NCBI RefSeq assembly: GCF_024112395.2
Contig: NZ_CP078013.2
Span: 2,666,001 to 2,730,000, forward strand
Length of the DNA stretch: 64,000 nucleotides
Origin: Pseudomonas pergaminensis
Lineage (GTDB): Bacteria; Pseudomonadota; Gammaproteobacteria; Pseudomonadales; Pseudomonadaceae
Direction of reading: 5' to 3'
The position numbers and the translations under genes are program-made. Each line of letters starts with the position of its first letter. Position 1 is the first letter of the stretch. Below are positions 8,717 through 16,653 of this stretch, piece after piece. Below the pieces are notes generated by a model. It did no database searches. It was not told where the DNA came from and saw only the letters and a list, made by a program, of their open reading frames with translations.

Positions 8717-9113
8717 GGCCTGCTCCTTTCGGTCGATCCGGGTAATGTGATTGCAACGCTGTGGGTGGTTTTGCTCTGTGCTGCTGTTTTAGTATTGTCG
8801 TCGGCGGTCAACACCCAGTTCCGTGGCAGGTGTGTCTTTTTGTGTTGGCATGTCGGAAAACTGCATTTTTAATTGGGTTTTTCTCTGAAGTTGGTCAGCC
8901 CGTATTCTCGGGCCGTTGAACCTGTGATCTCCTGTGATGCCTGATGACCTTTACAAAGGTCCATCGCGTACGTCTGTACTAGTCTTATGGCGCGACAGCG
9001 GGATTTTCTTCAGTTTTTTTCAAACAATGCGTTGTGTGATCGTGCCGTAACGGCCGTTTTTTTGTGCTGCCCGCTCTGGCGGACGGCGCTCTTTTCGATG
9101 TGGGGGCGTTTCC
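8717..9113. other. Intergenic region with one perfect palindrome, no gene seen
   Basis: No credible coding frame on either strand. The stretch is T-rich around 8780-8890. It holds a perfect palindrome, GACCTTT-ac-AAAGGTC at 8946-8961, whose size suits a dimeric repressor; the following gene on the plus strand starts about 150 bases downstream. Promoters of the two divergent genes probably lie here, but I cannot assign them. Confidence 0.4.
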
Positions 9114-9584
9114 TTGGCAGTCAGTAATCTGGATATGCACGCGTTGTTCGTGCTGGGTGATTTGCGCGCAAAGTTGGTCAAACAGTTTCAATCCCGTTTT
9201 GTTTACATTACCGAACAGACGCCGGAAGGCATCTACATTGCCGAAATCGACACTGAAGCGGCGCTGGTGGTGGACGACAAGCCTCGCCTTGAACTCAAAG
9301 TCGGCGACCATTTCCGCGCGGCGGTATTGCCCAGTCGTGAAGGCGGCAAGTTCGAGTTGAAGTTCCGCGACATCAAGTTGACCGTCTATGGCCTGGGCGA
9401 CTACGCCTTTGTGTCCTCGACCGAAGGCCAGGGCATTGTGTTCAAGGAAGGCCACAGCGTGATGCTGGTGTTCGCCGCCAACGAGCAGTTGCAAGAAGGC
9501 CTGACCAAAACCCTGAAAGCCGTGACCGGCAAGGCCGCCAAATGGCGAAAGGGTGAACTGGTCACGTTCAAGGCCAGCGAGTAA
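9114..9584 (+). CDS. Conserved hypothetical protein, about 156 aa
   Basis: A soluble protein that looks like a compact beta-domain: FVYITEQTPEGIYIAEID, LELKVGDHFRAAVLP and KFELKFRDIKLTVYGLGDY, ending in a Lys-rich helix. No signal peptide, membrane segment or catalytic motif is visible. The start is either TTG 9114 (GGGGGCG upstream) or ATG 9135 (MHALFVLGDL); I keep the longer form. It is monocistronic, followed by the promoter region of a betaine-type binding protein. I do not recognise its family. Confidence 0.6.
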   Translation: MAVSNLDMHALFVLGDLRAKLVKQFQSRFVYITEQTPEGIYIAEIDTEAALVVDDKPRLELKVGDHFRAAVLPSREGGKFELKFRDIKLTVYGLGDYAFVSSTEGQGIVFKEGHSVMLVFAANEQLQEGLTKTLKAVTGKAAKWRKGELVTFKASE

Positions 9585-9717
9585 TCAGCAAAAACCGCGA
9601 TCACCCGCTATCTCCCGGAACCTCTACTACAGTTGAGTTGACTTAACTATTCAGAGGCTTCGCGCATACGCAGCAAAGCCGTCCGCCATTGGCTGCGATA
9701 TCGCGAGGTGCGAAGGC

Positions 9718-10734
9718 ATGAAAGGATTGAGAACACTATTGGCTGCGTCCCTGACGACACTGGGGCTTTCAGTGGCGACGCTGCCGGTTAACGCCGCCCA
9801 GGCACCGATACATTTTGCCGACCTGAACTGGGAAAGCGGCAGCCTGATCACCGAAGTGCTGCGGGTGATTGTCGAGAAGGGTTTCGAGCTGCCCACCGAC
9901 ACGTTGCCGGGTACCACCATCACCCTGGAAACCGCCTTGGCGAAGAACGACATCCAGGTGATCGGCGAAGAGTGGGCCGGCCGCAGTCCGGTGTGGGTCA
10001 AGGCTGAGGCCGAAGGCAAGGTGGTGGGCCTGGGCGATACGGTCAAGGGTGCAACCGAAGGCTGGTGGGTGCCGGAATACGTGGTCAAGGGTGACCCGGC
10101 CAAAGGCATCAAGCCCCTCGCCCCCGAGCTCAAGAGCGTGAAGGACCTGGCGCGCTACAAAGACGTGTTCAAGGACCCGGAATCCCCAGGCAAGGGGCGC
10201 TTCCTCAACAGCCCGATCGGCTGGACCTCGGAAGTGGTCAACAAGCAGAAGCTCAAGGCCTATGGCTTGGATGACAGCTACGTGAACTTCCGCAGTGGCT
10301 CGGGCGCGGCACTGGATGCCGAGATTGCCTCATCGATCCGCCGGGGCAAGCCGGTGTTGTTCTACTACTGGTCGCCGACGCCGCTGATGGGGCGCTACAA
10401 GTTGATCCAGCTGGAAGAACCACCGTTCGATGCCGAGGCATGGAAGACCCTCACGGATGCGGATAACCCTGATCCGAAGCCGACGCGATCGTTGGCGTCC
10501 AAGTTGAGCATCGGCGTTTCTACGCCGTTCCAGAAGGAACACCCGCAGATCGCCCAGTTCTTCGAGAAGGTCGAATTTCCGATTGACCCGCTGAATAAAG
10601 CCCTGGCGACCATGAGCGAAAATCACACCGCCCCTCGGGAAGTGGCCCAGGCGTTTCTCAAGGAACATCCCGAGGTGTGGAAGGCGTGGTTGACCGAGGA
10701 TGTGGCACAGAAGGTTGAGGCCAGCCTGAAATAA
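9718..10734 (+). CDS. ABC transporter substrate-binding protein, OpuAC (glycine betaine/proline) family
   Basis: A 338-residue exported protein with a Sec signal peptide ending near residue 27 (LPVNAAQA). The mature part matches the OpuAC/ProX-type fold: FADLNWESGSLITEVLRVIVE, GTTITLETALAKNDIQVIGEEW and the hinge FYYWSPTPLMGRYKL, with aromatic residues that could cage a quaternary amine. The frame starts after GCGAAGGC. No ATPase or permease gene is adjacent, so it must dock with a transporter encoded elsewhere, a frequent arrangement for choline, carnitine and betaine binders in Pseudomonas. A REPIN follows its stop codon. Confidence 0.87.
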   Translation: MKGLRTLLAASLTTLGLSVATLPVNAAQAPIHFADLNWESGSLITEVLRVIVEKGFELPTDTLPGTTITLETALAKNDIQVIGEEWAGRSPVWVKAEAEGKVVGLGDTVKGATEGWWVPEYVVKGDPAKGIKPLAPELKSVKDLARYKDVFKDPESPGKGRFLNSPIGWTSEVVNKQKLKAYGLDDSYVNFRSGSGAALDAEIASSIRRGKPVLFYYWSPTPLMGRYKLIQLEEPPFDAEAWKTLTDADNPDPKPTRSLASKLSIGVSTPFQKEHPQIAQFFEKVEFPIDPLNKALATMSENHTAPREVAQAFLKEHPEVWKAWLTEDVAQKVEASLK

Positions 10735-10758
10735 GCTCGGACCTCACGGCCTGGTGAA

Positions 10759-10845
10759 TGTGGGAGCTGGCTTGCCGGCGATGCAGGCGACTCGGTACCT
10801 CAGGTGTACCCAGGTGATGCCATCGCTGGCAAGCCAGCTCCTACA
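10759..10845. repeat. REPIN (two inverted REP elements)
   Basis: Two copies of the fluorescent-pseudomonad REP consensus face each other: GGGAGCTGGCTTGCCGGCG on the left and its near complement GGCAAGCCAGCTCCTACA on the right, with a short variable centre. It separates the betaine-type binding protein from the convergent TonB receptor, so it could also act as a bidirectional transcript end. Confidence 0.85.
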
Positions 10846-10863
10846 GTGGTTTGTGTTTGAATG

Positions 10864-12990
10864 TCAGAACCGGGTTTGTACCGCCACCTCAAAGGTTCGT
10901 GGCGAGCCCAGGTAATAGGCCGGCGATACATGCGCGAACTCGGCATACACTTCATTCGTCAGGTTGCGCACCCGGCCCGTCACCGAGGTGCGCGAGTCGA
11001 CCTTATAGCGCAGGAACGTTCCGAACAGCGTGTAGGCCGGCACTGTCTGGGTGTTGGCATTATCCGCGTACACCTCGGCGACATACCGCGCATCCACCCC
11101 CCCTTGCCAGTCCTCGGCAAAGTCATACGTCAGCCACAGGTTGCCCACGCGCTTGGGCACGTTAGTGGGCGTGTTGCCCTTGCGCGAAACCACTGCGCCA
11201 CTGGCGATTTTCTCGTTGAAGTCATCGTACTCGGCATCGACCCAGGCGAAGTTGCCCTCTGCCAGTAGCTTGGGCGTGATGCGCAGCGAGCTGGCCAACT
11301 CGATACCCTTGGATGATTGCGCGCCGACCGGAATGCTGTTGGTCGGATCCTGCGGGTCGGTGACGGCAAAGTCCTTGCGCTCGATCTTGTACGCGGCAAC
11401 GGTGGCCGATCCACGGCCGTCCAGGTAGTCGAACTTGCTGCCCACTTCCCACTGTTTGCCGGTCGAGACATCGAACACTTGCGTCGTGGTAGTCGGTTGC
11501 TCGGCGGCAGTGCTGTATTGCACATACACATTGGCCGATGGGATGAACTGATAGGTCAGGCCCACGCGGCCAGTCACCGGGTCCCAGCTGCGCTTGAAGT
11601 GGCGAGGGTTGGTAGCGGTTATCGCGCGGTGGTTGGTGACGTCCAGGTCAATGGCGTCATAACGCAGGCCGGTCAGCAGCGAGAGTTTGTCAGTGAGGCC
11701 CAGACGATTCTCCACGAACAGCGCCTTGGTGGTGACTTCGTTGGTCTTGTCCTTGCCGAACTTCTCTCGGGTTCGCGGGATGTCGTAGAAGTGGCCGGGG
11801 TCGAAGTTGTTCGGGTCTACCGTGCTGTTGCCGGGCACATTCAGCGGGGTGTTGGTGGTGCTGTTGACCTTGTACTCGAAACCGCCAGACCAGGTGGTCG
11901 ACAGGCCAAAAATACGGTCGTCGTGTCGCAACTCGAACTGGTTGCCGTTCTGCTCGCCCTGATGACGCACTTGGTAAGCCGTCGAGCGGTTCACCGCGCT
12001 GTTGTCGGCGTTGTACTGGTAGGTTTCCAGGTTGCGGTAATCGCGTTGGCTGTCCAGGTGATAGAGGGTGTTTTTCAGCGTGGTGCTGTCGTTGAGACGA
12101 TAGTCGATGATCGAACGCGCCCAGATCGTGCGCTGCTCGTAGCGGCCGTCGGCGACGTTGTAGTTGTTGAAGCGGTTGTGCTTGTCGATCTTCAGTTCGC
12201 CCGCCTTGGGGTTGAGCACCGGCGTGCCCCAGTAGGGACTGTCTTCGTGCTCGTCCTGGTATTCCAGCGCCAGGGTGTGGGACAGGTTGGGGGTGAGGTC
12301 GCTGAGCAGGGAAAACGCCAGGCTCCAGGCCTCGCGCTGATCACGGTCGATGTAACTGTGGTTGGTGTTGCGGCTGACATCCAGGCGGGCGTAATGCTGC
12401 ACCTCGGCACCGGGTTCGGTCAGGGCATGATTGACCCCGAAAGCCATGCCGGCAGTGTCGTAGCTACCATAGGTGAGTTGGCCTTCGGCCGCCTGTTCCT
12501 CACGGGTCGCCAGCTTGGTCACGTAGTTGAGCGAACCGCCCACGGAGCCTGCACCGTTGATCAGCGAGGAGGGGCCGCCCACCAGTTCCACCCGGTCATA
12601 GATCCACGCATCCACGGGACGGGCCAGGCCGGTCGCGACGTTGATGCCGTTGAACATCTGGGTGATCTGGCTGCTGGTAAAGCCACGGAAGGAGACAAAC
12701 CCGCCAAACCCCGGTGGGGCGCTGGCGTTGACGCCGGGCAGGGTATTGGCCGCGTCGCGGAAGGTCTTGGCGCCATGGCGCTCGATATCATTGCGATTGG
12801 CGATGGCCACCGACGCCGGGGTTTCCCGCACGCTCAAGCCCAACCGCGATGCCATGCCACTGGATTGGTCCAGGGCCAGGCCGGGTTCGGCGGCTTGTTC
12901 GCCATCAATGGTCGTTGGGGCCAACTCAAGGGCCCAGGCGCAGACAGGCAGGCAGCCGAACAGGCCTGCCAACAGAGGTAGATGTTTCAT
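10864..12990 (-). CDS. TonB-dependent siderophore receptor
   Basis: About 708 residues. A signal peptide (MKHLPLLAGLFGCLPVCAWA) is followed by a TonB-box-like LELAPTTIDG, then directly by the plug domain (SVRETPASVAIANRNDIE, GFGGFVSFRGFTSSQ, DRVELVGGPSSL) and a 22-strand barrel ending in Phe. There is no N-terminal STN signalling domain, so it should not drive an ECF sigma factor. The start is the inner ATG with AGGA upstream. Iron-siderophore uptake is the usual role of this class, and the exact ligand is unknown. The DUF2946 gene lies 95 bases upstream on the same strand and probably belongs to the same unit, which raises the possibility of another metal such as copper. Confidence 0.9.
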   Translation of the reverse strand: MKHLPLLAGLFGCLPVCAWALELAPTTIDGEQAAEPGLALDQSSGMASRLGLSVRETPASVAIANRNDIERHGAKTFRDAANTLPGVNASAPPGFGGFVSFRGFTSSQITQMFNGINVATGLARPVDAWIYDRVELVGGPSSLINGAGSVGGSLNYVTKLATREEQAAEGQLTYGSYDTAGMAFGVNHALTEPGAEVQHYARLDVSRNTNHSYIDRDQREAWSLAFSLLSDLTPNLSHTLALEYQDEHEDSPYWGTPVLNPKAGELKIDKHNRFNNYNVADGRYEQRTIWARSIIDYRLNDSTTLKNTLYHLDSQRDYRNLETYQYNADNSAVNRSTAYQVRHQGEQNGNQFELRHDDRIFGLSTTWSGGFEYKVNSTTNTPLNVPGNSTVDPNNFDPGHFYDIPRTREKFGKDKTNEVTTKALFVENRLGLTDKLSLLTGLRYDAIDLDVTNHRAITATNPRHFKRSWDPVTGRVGLTYQFIPSANVYVQYSTAAEQPTTTTQVFDVSTGKQWEVGSKFDYLDGRGSATVAAYKIERKDFAVTDPQDPTNSIPVGAQSSKGIELASSLRITPKLLAEGNFAWVDAEYDDFNEKIASGAVVSRKGNTPTNVPKRVGNLWLTYDFAEDWQGGVDARYVAEVYADNANTQTVPAYTLFGTFLRYKVDSRTSVTGRVRNLTNEVYAEFAHVSPAYYLGSPRTFEVAVQTRF

Positions 12991-13085
12991 GGTTGAATCC
13001 TGAAAAACTTGGCTTGAAAACAACGCACAGCCGCCCGTACTTCCTTGCGGAAACGGTGCTCAGTGCAGATCAAAACGCGAAGGAA

Positions 13086-13475
13086 TCAGGCGAACGCAGG
13101 TGGCGCGCGTGGATTAGCCGCGGGCCAGGTGAAGCGGGCAGGGATGTCAGCAGCCAGGACAATGGCTGGCGGTGGGGCGTGGGGTTGTGGCAATACGGCC
13201 ACATTCAGGCTGGAACTCAGGGCCGGGCCCATGCCACCGGTGGAACACAGCGGGCAACCAAACGCCTTGGACAGCGTAGGCAAATTCTCTTCAGTGGAGT
13301 TGGACGGCTTGGGCGCCTGGGTACGCGGGTCCACCGTACAAAACTGACCGCCGATGCCATTGAGCTGCATCCCGACCATCTGCCCATGACCGATACTGCA
13401 GGCGAACACATTGAACAGGACGCAGCTGTAGAGCATCCAGGCAATGAGCGAGCGGTCGGCACGGGCGATTTTCAT
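13086..13475 (-). CDS. DUF2946 family protein
   Basis: About 129 residues. The N-terminus has a hydrophobic segment (SLIAWMLYSCVLFNVFACS) that may be a signal anchor, and later CysXXCys-type and isolated Cys residues (QFCTVD, CPLCSTGG), then a Pro/Ala-rich tail. This fits DUF2946, a family found beside TonB receptors and copper-related genes in proteobacteria. The start codon is uncertain because two in-frame ATGs 18 bases apart both lack a good ribosome site. Co-orientation and close spacing with the downstream TonB receptor suggest they are co-expressed. The metal-handling role is inference. Confidence 0.75.
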   Translation of the reverse strand: MKIARADRSLIAWMLYSCVLFNVFACSIGHGQMVGMQLNGIGGQFCTVDPRTQAPKPSNSTEENLPTLSKAFGCPLCSTGGMGPALSSSLNVAVLPQPHAPPPAIVLAADIPARFTWPAANPRAPPAFA

Positions 13476-13568
13476 GGGGCGGCACTTTACCATCAGCCGC
13501 CGACGAAATGCCTGCAAAAAATCTCAGGGCGACTATCCTGTTTCGCACCTTTTCAGGGAGAGCCAGCC

Positions 13569-14006
13569 ATGAGCTTTGTTGTCGCACGATGGATTGTCGG
13601 GGTTTTTACCTGCATCAGCATGGTCCACCTGTACTGGGCCGCCGGCGGCAAACTCGGCAGCCTCGCCGCCATCCCCCAACTGCCCGGCGAATTCGCCAGC
13701 GGGCCAAAGCCCGCGTTCAAGCCCTCGGCGCTCGGGACCTTCCTGGTCGCGATGGGGCTGGTGGCCATTGCCCTGCTGGTTTGCCTGCGGGCGGGGCTGT
13801 ATTTCTCGGCGGTGTCTCACGGGGCCTTGCAGTGGGGGATCAGCGCGATTGCGGTGGTGATGTTTGCCAGGGCGATTGGGGATTCGGAGTTGGTGGGGTT
13901 TTTCAAGAAGGTCGGTGGGTCGAGGTTTGCGAGGTTGGATACGTATTTTTACTCGCCGTTGTGTTTGGTGTTGGGGGTGGGGTTGTTGGTGGTGGCGTGG
14001 GGGTGA
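13569..14006 (+). CDS. DUF3995 integral membrane protein
   Basis: A 145-residue membrane protein with four predicted helices: ARWIVGVFTCISMVHLYW, GTFLVAMGLVAIALLVCL, ALQWGISAIAVVMFARAIGD and CLVLGVGLLVVAWG. The order and the conserved HLYWAxGG and RFARLDTYFYSPLC blocks match DUF3995. The ATG follows AGGGAGAGCCAGCC. Codon use turns unusually G-rich over the last 150 bases. It is transcribed towards the AT-rich immunity cluster, whose last gene it meets tail to tail. Function unknown. Confidence 0.85.
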   Translation: MSFVVARWIVGVFTCISMVHLYWAAGGKLGSLAAIPQLPGEFASGPKPAFKPSALGTFLVAMGLVAIALLVCLRAGLYFSAVSHGALQWGISAIAVVMFARAIGDSELVGFFKKVGGSRFARLDTYFYSPLCLVLGVGLLVVAWG

Positions 14007-14013
14007 ACAGGCC

Positions 14014-14397
14014 TTAAGTGTTTGTGGGGTATAGGTGGAGTTTAGTTGTGGTTACTTGAACAAAATCTGATTGTTGAGGGTGCTGCTCTTCAATGTCAAT
14101 GAGAATTATCGCCTGGCCTAGTTTTAAAACGGCGTGATCGTTGTCAAGGTCATGGATTAGTCTGGCGATTATTTGGGTTGTATTTTTGGAGAAAGTGATC
14201 AGTGGTGTTTTGGGTGGAGAAGGGATAATGTTCTTATGCCAGCAAAGGACTTCATCTATATCCATCTCTACATCCGGAGTGTCGCCAATATTAGGTGCTG
14301 TGCCGTTCCAAAAGGCAATGCCATTTCCGTTCGTTGAATAAAATTTCACGATTACCTTGTTATGGTCTTCATGTGTCTGGTTTATTTTTATCTTCAT
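14014..14397 (-). CDS. AT-rich hypothetical protein, putative orphan immunity gene (127 aa)
   Basis: A 127-residue protein with many Ile, Asn, Asp and Lys codons, unlike the GC-rich genes around it. It is beta-rich by eye (KVIVKFYSTNGNGIAFW, AVLKLGQAIILIDIEE). Its ATG overlaps the stop of the preceding gene by four bases, so the two are translationally coupled. Lying at the far end of the small-gene tail behind an Rhs toxin, it fits an orphan immunity gene retained from an earlier toxin tip, but I recognise no family. Confidence that it is coding is good, the role is inference. Confidence 0.6.
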   Translation of the reverse strand: MKIKINQTHEDHNKVIVKFYSTNGNGIAFWNGTAPNIGDTPDVEMDIDEVLCWHKNIIPSPPKTPLITFSKNTTQIIARLIHDLDNDHAVLKLGQAIILIDIEEQHPQQSDFVQVTTTKLHLYPTNT

Positions 14398-14810
14398 AAA
14401 AGCCTCGCGATATCCAAGTCTCCTTCAAATGACATGCAAGCAATCCACGTCAATGATCTCGAGACGATGTAGGTGTATTGAGGAATTGTTGAGAAAATCC
14501 TAAGCGCTTTCTCTATGTGCTTTAGGCTTACGGAGTAAGCCTCGTCACAGGCTGAGTCGCCAATGAAAATCGGATTCTCGCTAGTGAGCTTCTGAACTTC
14601 CTCAGCTAGGTGTGATATCGCTAAGTCTGATGATGAACGTCCAAGGTTCATACTCGTTTCTAATTTTTCCCAAGCAACTTTACTCACCGAAAACGGCACG
14701 ATGTCATTGATTGTGTTAACCAATGATGTGTGATCAGCCTCAGGCAGGATGGCGAATTTTATGTTGAACGCGTTTAAGTCGGTCGTGACTTCTTTGTCGT
14801 AATAATTCAT
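14394..14810 (-). CDS. AT-rich hypothetical protein, putative orphan immunity gene (138 aa)
   Basis: A 138-residue acidic, helical protein starting MNYYDKEVTTDLNAFNIKF, with no signal peptide or membrane helix. Its 3' end overlaps the next gene (ATGA), which indicates a two-gene unit. No clear ribosome site precedes its ATG. Size, acidity, low GC and position in the series downstream of the Rhs gene are typical of immunity proteins for polymorphic toxins. I cannot assign a named immunity family. Confidence 0.6.
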   Translation of the reverse strand: MNYYDKEVTTDLNAFNIKFAILPEADHTSLVNTINDIVPFSVSKVAWEKLETSMNLGRSSSDLAISHLAEEVQKLTSENPIFIGDSACDEAYSVSLKHIEKALRIFSTIPQYTYIVSRSLTWIACMSFEGDLDIARLL

Positions 14811-15001
14811 GTCATTGGAAAACTTTAGGTTTTAAGTATTGGTTTCTGAGTTGCCTTAAAAAAGTTAATGAGGTCTCTCTTTTTTTTGTCAGGCAAAACA
14901 TTCATGTAGGCACCACTTAAATGTGTCTGTATTTCTGTTGGTTTTCTCTATGCGCGGAGGTGGATGTTCAATCATTGCGTTCTCTACTCGGTGAGCCATT
15001 C

Positions 15002-15511
15002 TCACTCACATACATTTGTTTTATGATTTTTCGCTGGGCAATCAAGTTCATGCTGTATGAAGTACAGGTTGGACGTTGAACCGGGGATTTTTTTGGCTTT
15101 TCCCAATTTCAGGTACTCGAGGAACTCATGCTCTAGGTACCCTTCGTCGGTGTATTGTTTGTATTTATGCGGTAGCTCACAAGCGTAATTATATAATCGC
15201 CAAATATCAAATCCGTCGACCCTGTCATCAGGCCCGTAATCAAAATCGATGTATAGATTAGATAGGTAAACGCAACAGCCAATGCCGTGCAATTCGTAAG
15301 TCACGTCTTTGGTGACAGAGCCTCGTTGTGGAATTTTTCCGGAACGCCATAACCTCAGAATGTTTTTGGTTCCGAAGTATCGTTCGAGTAGTTCCGTTGC
15401 TTCATACACATGGTTCAGATATTCCGATATCAGGGTTTCTAATGTATGGGTTTGCACTGTGCTAGTGTTTCCAGGCTGAGGGATTGACTTAGTTGGATGG
15501 GGGGTGAGCAT
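15002..15511 (-). CDS. DUF6896-like protein, putative immunity gene
   Basis: About 169 residues. The central block YELHGIGCCVYLSNLYIDF followed by DYGPDDRVDGFDIWRLYNYA resembles DUF6896, a small family often seen beside polymorphic toxins; I name it from memory of the motif, not from a search. The first ~25 residues are Pro/Thr-rich and the ATG lacks a ribosome site, so the true start may be internal, for example nearer the LISEYLNHVYEATELLERYF helix. It is AT-rich and lies in the Rhs downstream array, consistent with an immunity role. Confidence 0.62.
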   Translation of the reverse strand: MLTPHPTKSIPQPGNTSTVQTHTLETLISEYLNHVYEATELLERYFGTKNILRLWRSGKIPQRGSVTKDVTYELHGIGCCVYLSNLYIDFDYGPDDRVDGFDIWRLYNYACELPHKYKQYTDEGYLEHEFLEYLKLGKAKKIPGSTSNLYFIQHELDCPAKNHKTNVCE

Positions 15512-15571
15512 TTATTTTTTTGCCGAACCTTTTTCGTATTGCCTGGCATAAGTAAATCTTAATCTTTAGTG

Positions 15572-15865
15572 TTATGCGGGCTTCCAGAATTTTAAACCTT
15601 GTATGTGGCGCTCTAAGTCATCCATGTCGTCGTCTCCCAAAGTTGTATCAAATCCTGCGGTGATTAGTCCTCTCACCTTAGCGAGTCTTGATGTGATTCG
15701 AGCGTTGTCAATAAAATCAGTGGTGGCACGCTGATACTCCTCAGAAGACTTGTCAATATAGTAAGTGCCTATTTTTCGTAGTGAAACCAGTATGAGTTCG
15801 ATCTCTGTCAACGCATTCAAGGCGTCCTCTCCGGAGATTGTTATTCTTTTGTTTGCATCCAGCAT
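15572..15865 (-). CDS. AT-rich hypothetical protein, putative immunity gene (97 aa)
   Basis: A 97-residue helical protein. The ATG at 15865 has a strong AGGAG eight bases upstream; the longer frame beginning at 15898 does not. The sequence has ISGEDALNALTEIELILVSLR, then DFIDNARITSRLAKVRGLITA and an acidic TLGDDDMDDLERHIQ. No known domain is recognised. Low GC and its place in the Rhs downstream series suggest immunity or a stranded accessory gene. Confidence 0.58.
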   Translation of the reverse strand: MLDANKRITISGEDALNALTEIELILVSLRKIGTYYIDKSSEEYQRATTDFIDNARITSRLAKVRGLITAGFDTTLGDDDMDDLERHIQGLKFWKPA

Positions 15866-16065
15866 TTCACTTTCTCCTAAGAAAGTAGGATTTAGCATTG
15901 CAGGGGGAATATTCCTACCTCGGAGGAGTATTCGGGGGTGGAGAGTGTGGCGCGCGGGTTTATCTGCTCAGCCGGATGATATTGAGCCTTCGAAGCGGTG
16001 CTCATAGTGAGAGGGAAATTTTCAGTTTGTGTACTCCCTCATTTCTGCTGAGCACTTTTTTGTTT

Positions 16066-16195
16066 TGTGGTGAGCATGCTTGCCCTGCGTCGGGCTACGC
16101 AGCAGCCTCAAAACAGACATGCTGATTGACCTGAAGTACCCACTGACTGCCCGGGGCTGCTTCGCGGCCCAACGCGAGCAAGCTCGCTCACCACA
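16066..16195. repeat. REPIN of the GTGGTGAGC type inside the immunity array
   Basis: Inverted ends GTGGTGAGCATGCTTGCCC on the left and GAGCAAGCTCGCTCACCACA on the right enclose GC-rich palindromic arms containing GCAGCAGCC and GGGCTGCTTCGC. It occupies the gap between the genes at 15572-15865 and 16231-16650, which otherwise holds no gene that I can see. The same element class occurs near 58.6 kb. Confidence 0.75.
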
Positions 16196-16230
16196 GGGGG
16201 ACGGTGTTGCCTTTGAGAGTGGTGTTGGTG

Positions 16231-16650
16231 TCACCAAGTTGACTGGTCTTCGAGGCTGGCTTTTTGAAGGTCTTCTTTCCAGACCTCGTTGGCGAGTCGA
16301 TAGATGTCGGCGAAGAAGCCTCGGGGGTCGGCTATTTCTGTTTCGTCCCAGGCCATTTTCGAATACGACTCTGGGTCGTCTTCAAAGAAAGAGTGGAAGT
16401 TAAATGATTCAGTGTTTAATGCATCAAGTAAATTTTCTATTAATTTATATCTGTGGCGATATGAAAGCTTGTTAAAGGGGTCCAGGCAGTATTCAAGTAT
16501 GAGAGTTTCTCTGTCTCTATTTTCGTTAGGGTTGAAACGGGCGAGCGCTTTTCCCTTAGTTTCCTCCCTATCATAAATGTCGAAAATCCCTACGAAATAA
16601 CTCAAGCTGGCGTCGAAAGGTATGTGCTCGGAAGAAGGATGAAATAGCAT
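16231..16650 (-). CDS. Probable cognate immunity protein of the Rhs toxin (139 aa)
   Basis: Its ATG lies only three bases beyond the stop codon of the rhs gene, the standard position of the cognate immunity gene, and translation is probably coupled. The product is 139 residues, acidic and soluble, with YFVGIFDIYDREETKGK, a Tyr/Arg-rich middle and an acidic FEDDPESYSKMAWDETEIADP loop that could neutralise a basic toxin. It is AT-rich like the toxin tip and unlike the rhs core. No named immunity family is recognised; the assignment rests on position and composition. Confidence 0.78.
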   Translation of the reverse strand: MLFHPSSEHIPFDASLSYFVGIFDIYDREETKGKALARFNPNENRDRETLILEYCLDPFNKLSYRHRYKLIENLLDALNTESFNFHSFFEDDPESYSKMAWDETEIADPRGFFADIYRLANEVWKEDLQKASLEDQSTW

Positions 16651-16653
16651 TTT

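Noticed and set aside
9020..9065. Terminator around AACGGCCGTTTTTTT
   Set aside because: The palindrome has no loop and cannot form a stable hairpin of terminator type.
11317..12981. A long plus-strand open frame opposite the TonB receptor
   Set aside because: High GC and codon bias of the receptor create open antisense frames; the product is Arg/Gly/Val-rich with no domain, while the receptor on the other strand is a full match.
12849..13568. N-terminal extension of the DUF3995 frame
   Set aside because: The open frame runs upstream through the region opposite DUF2946, but the family starts at the ATG with AGGGAG and the extension has no domain.
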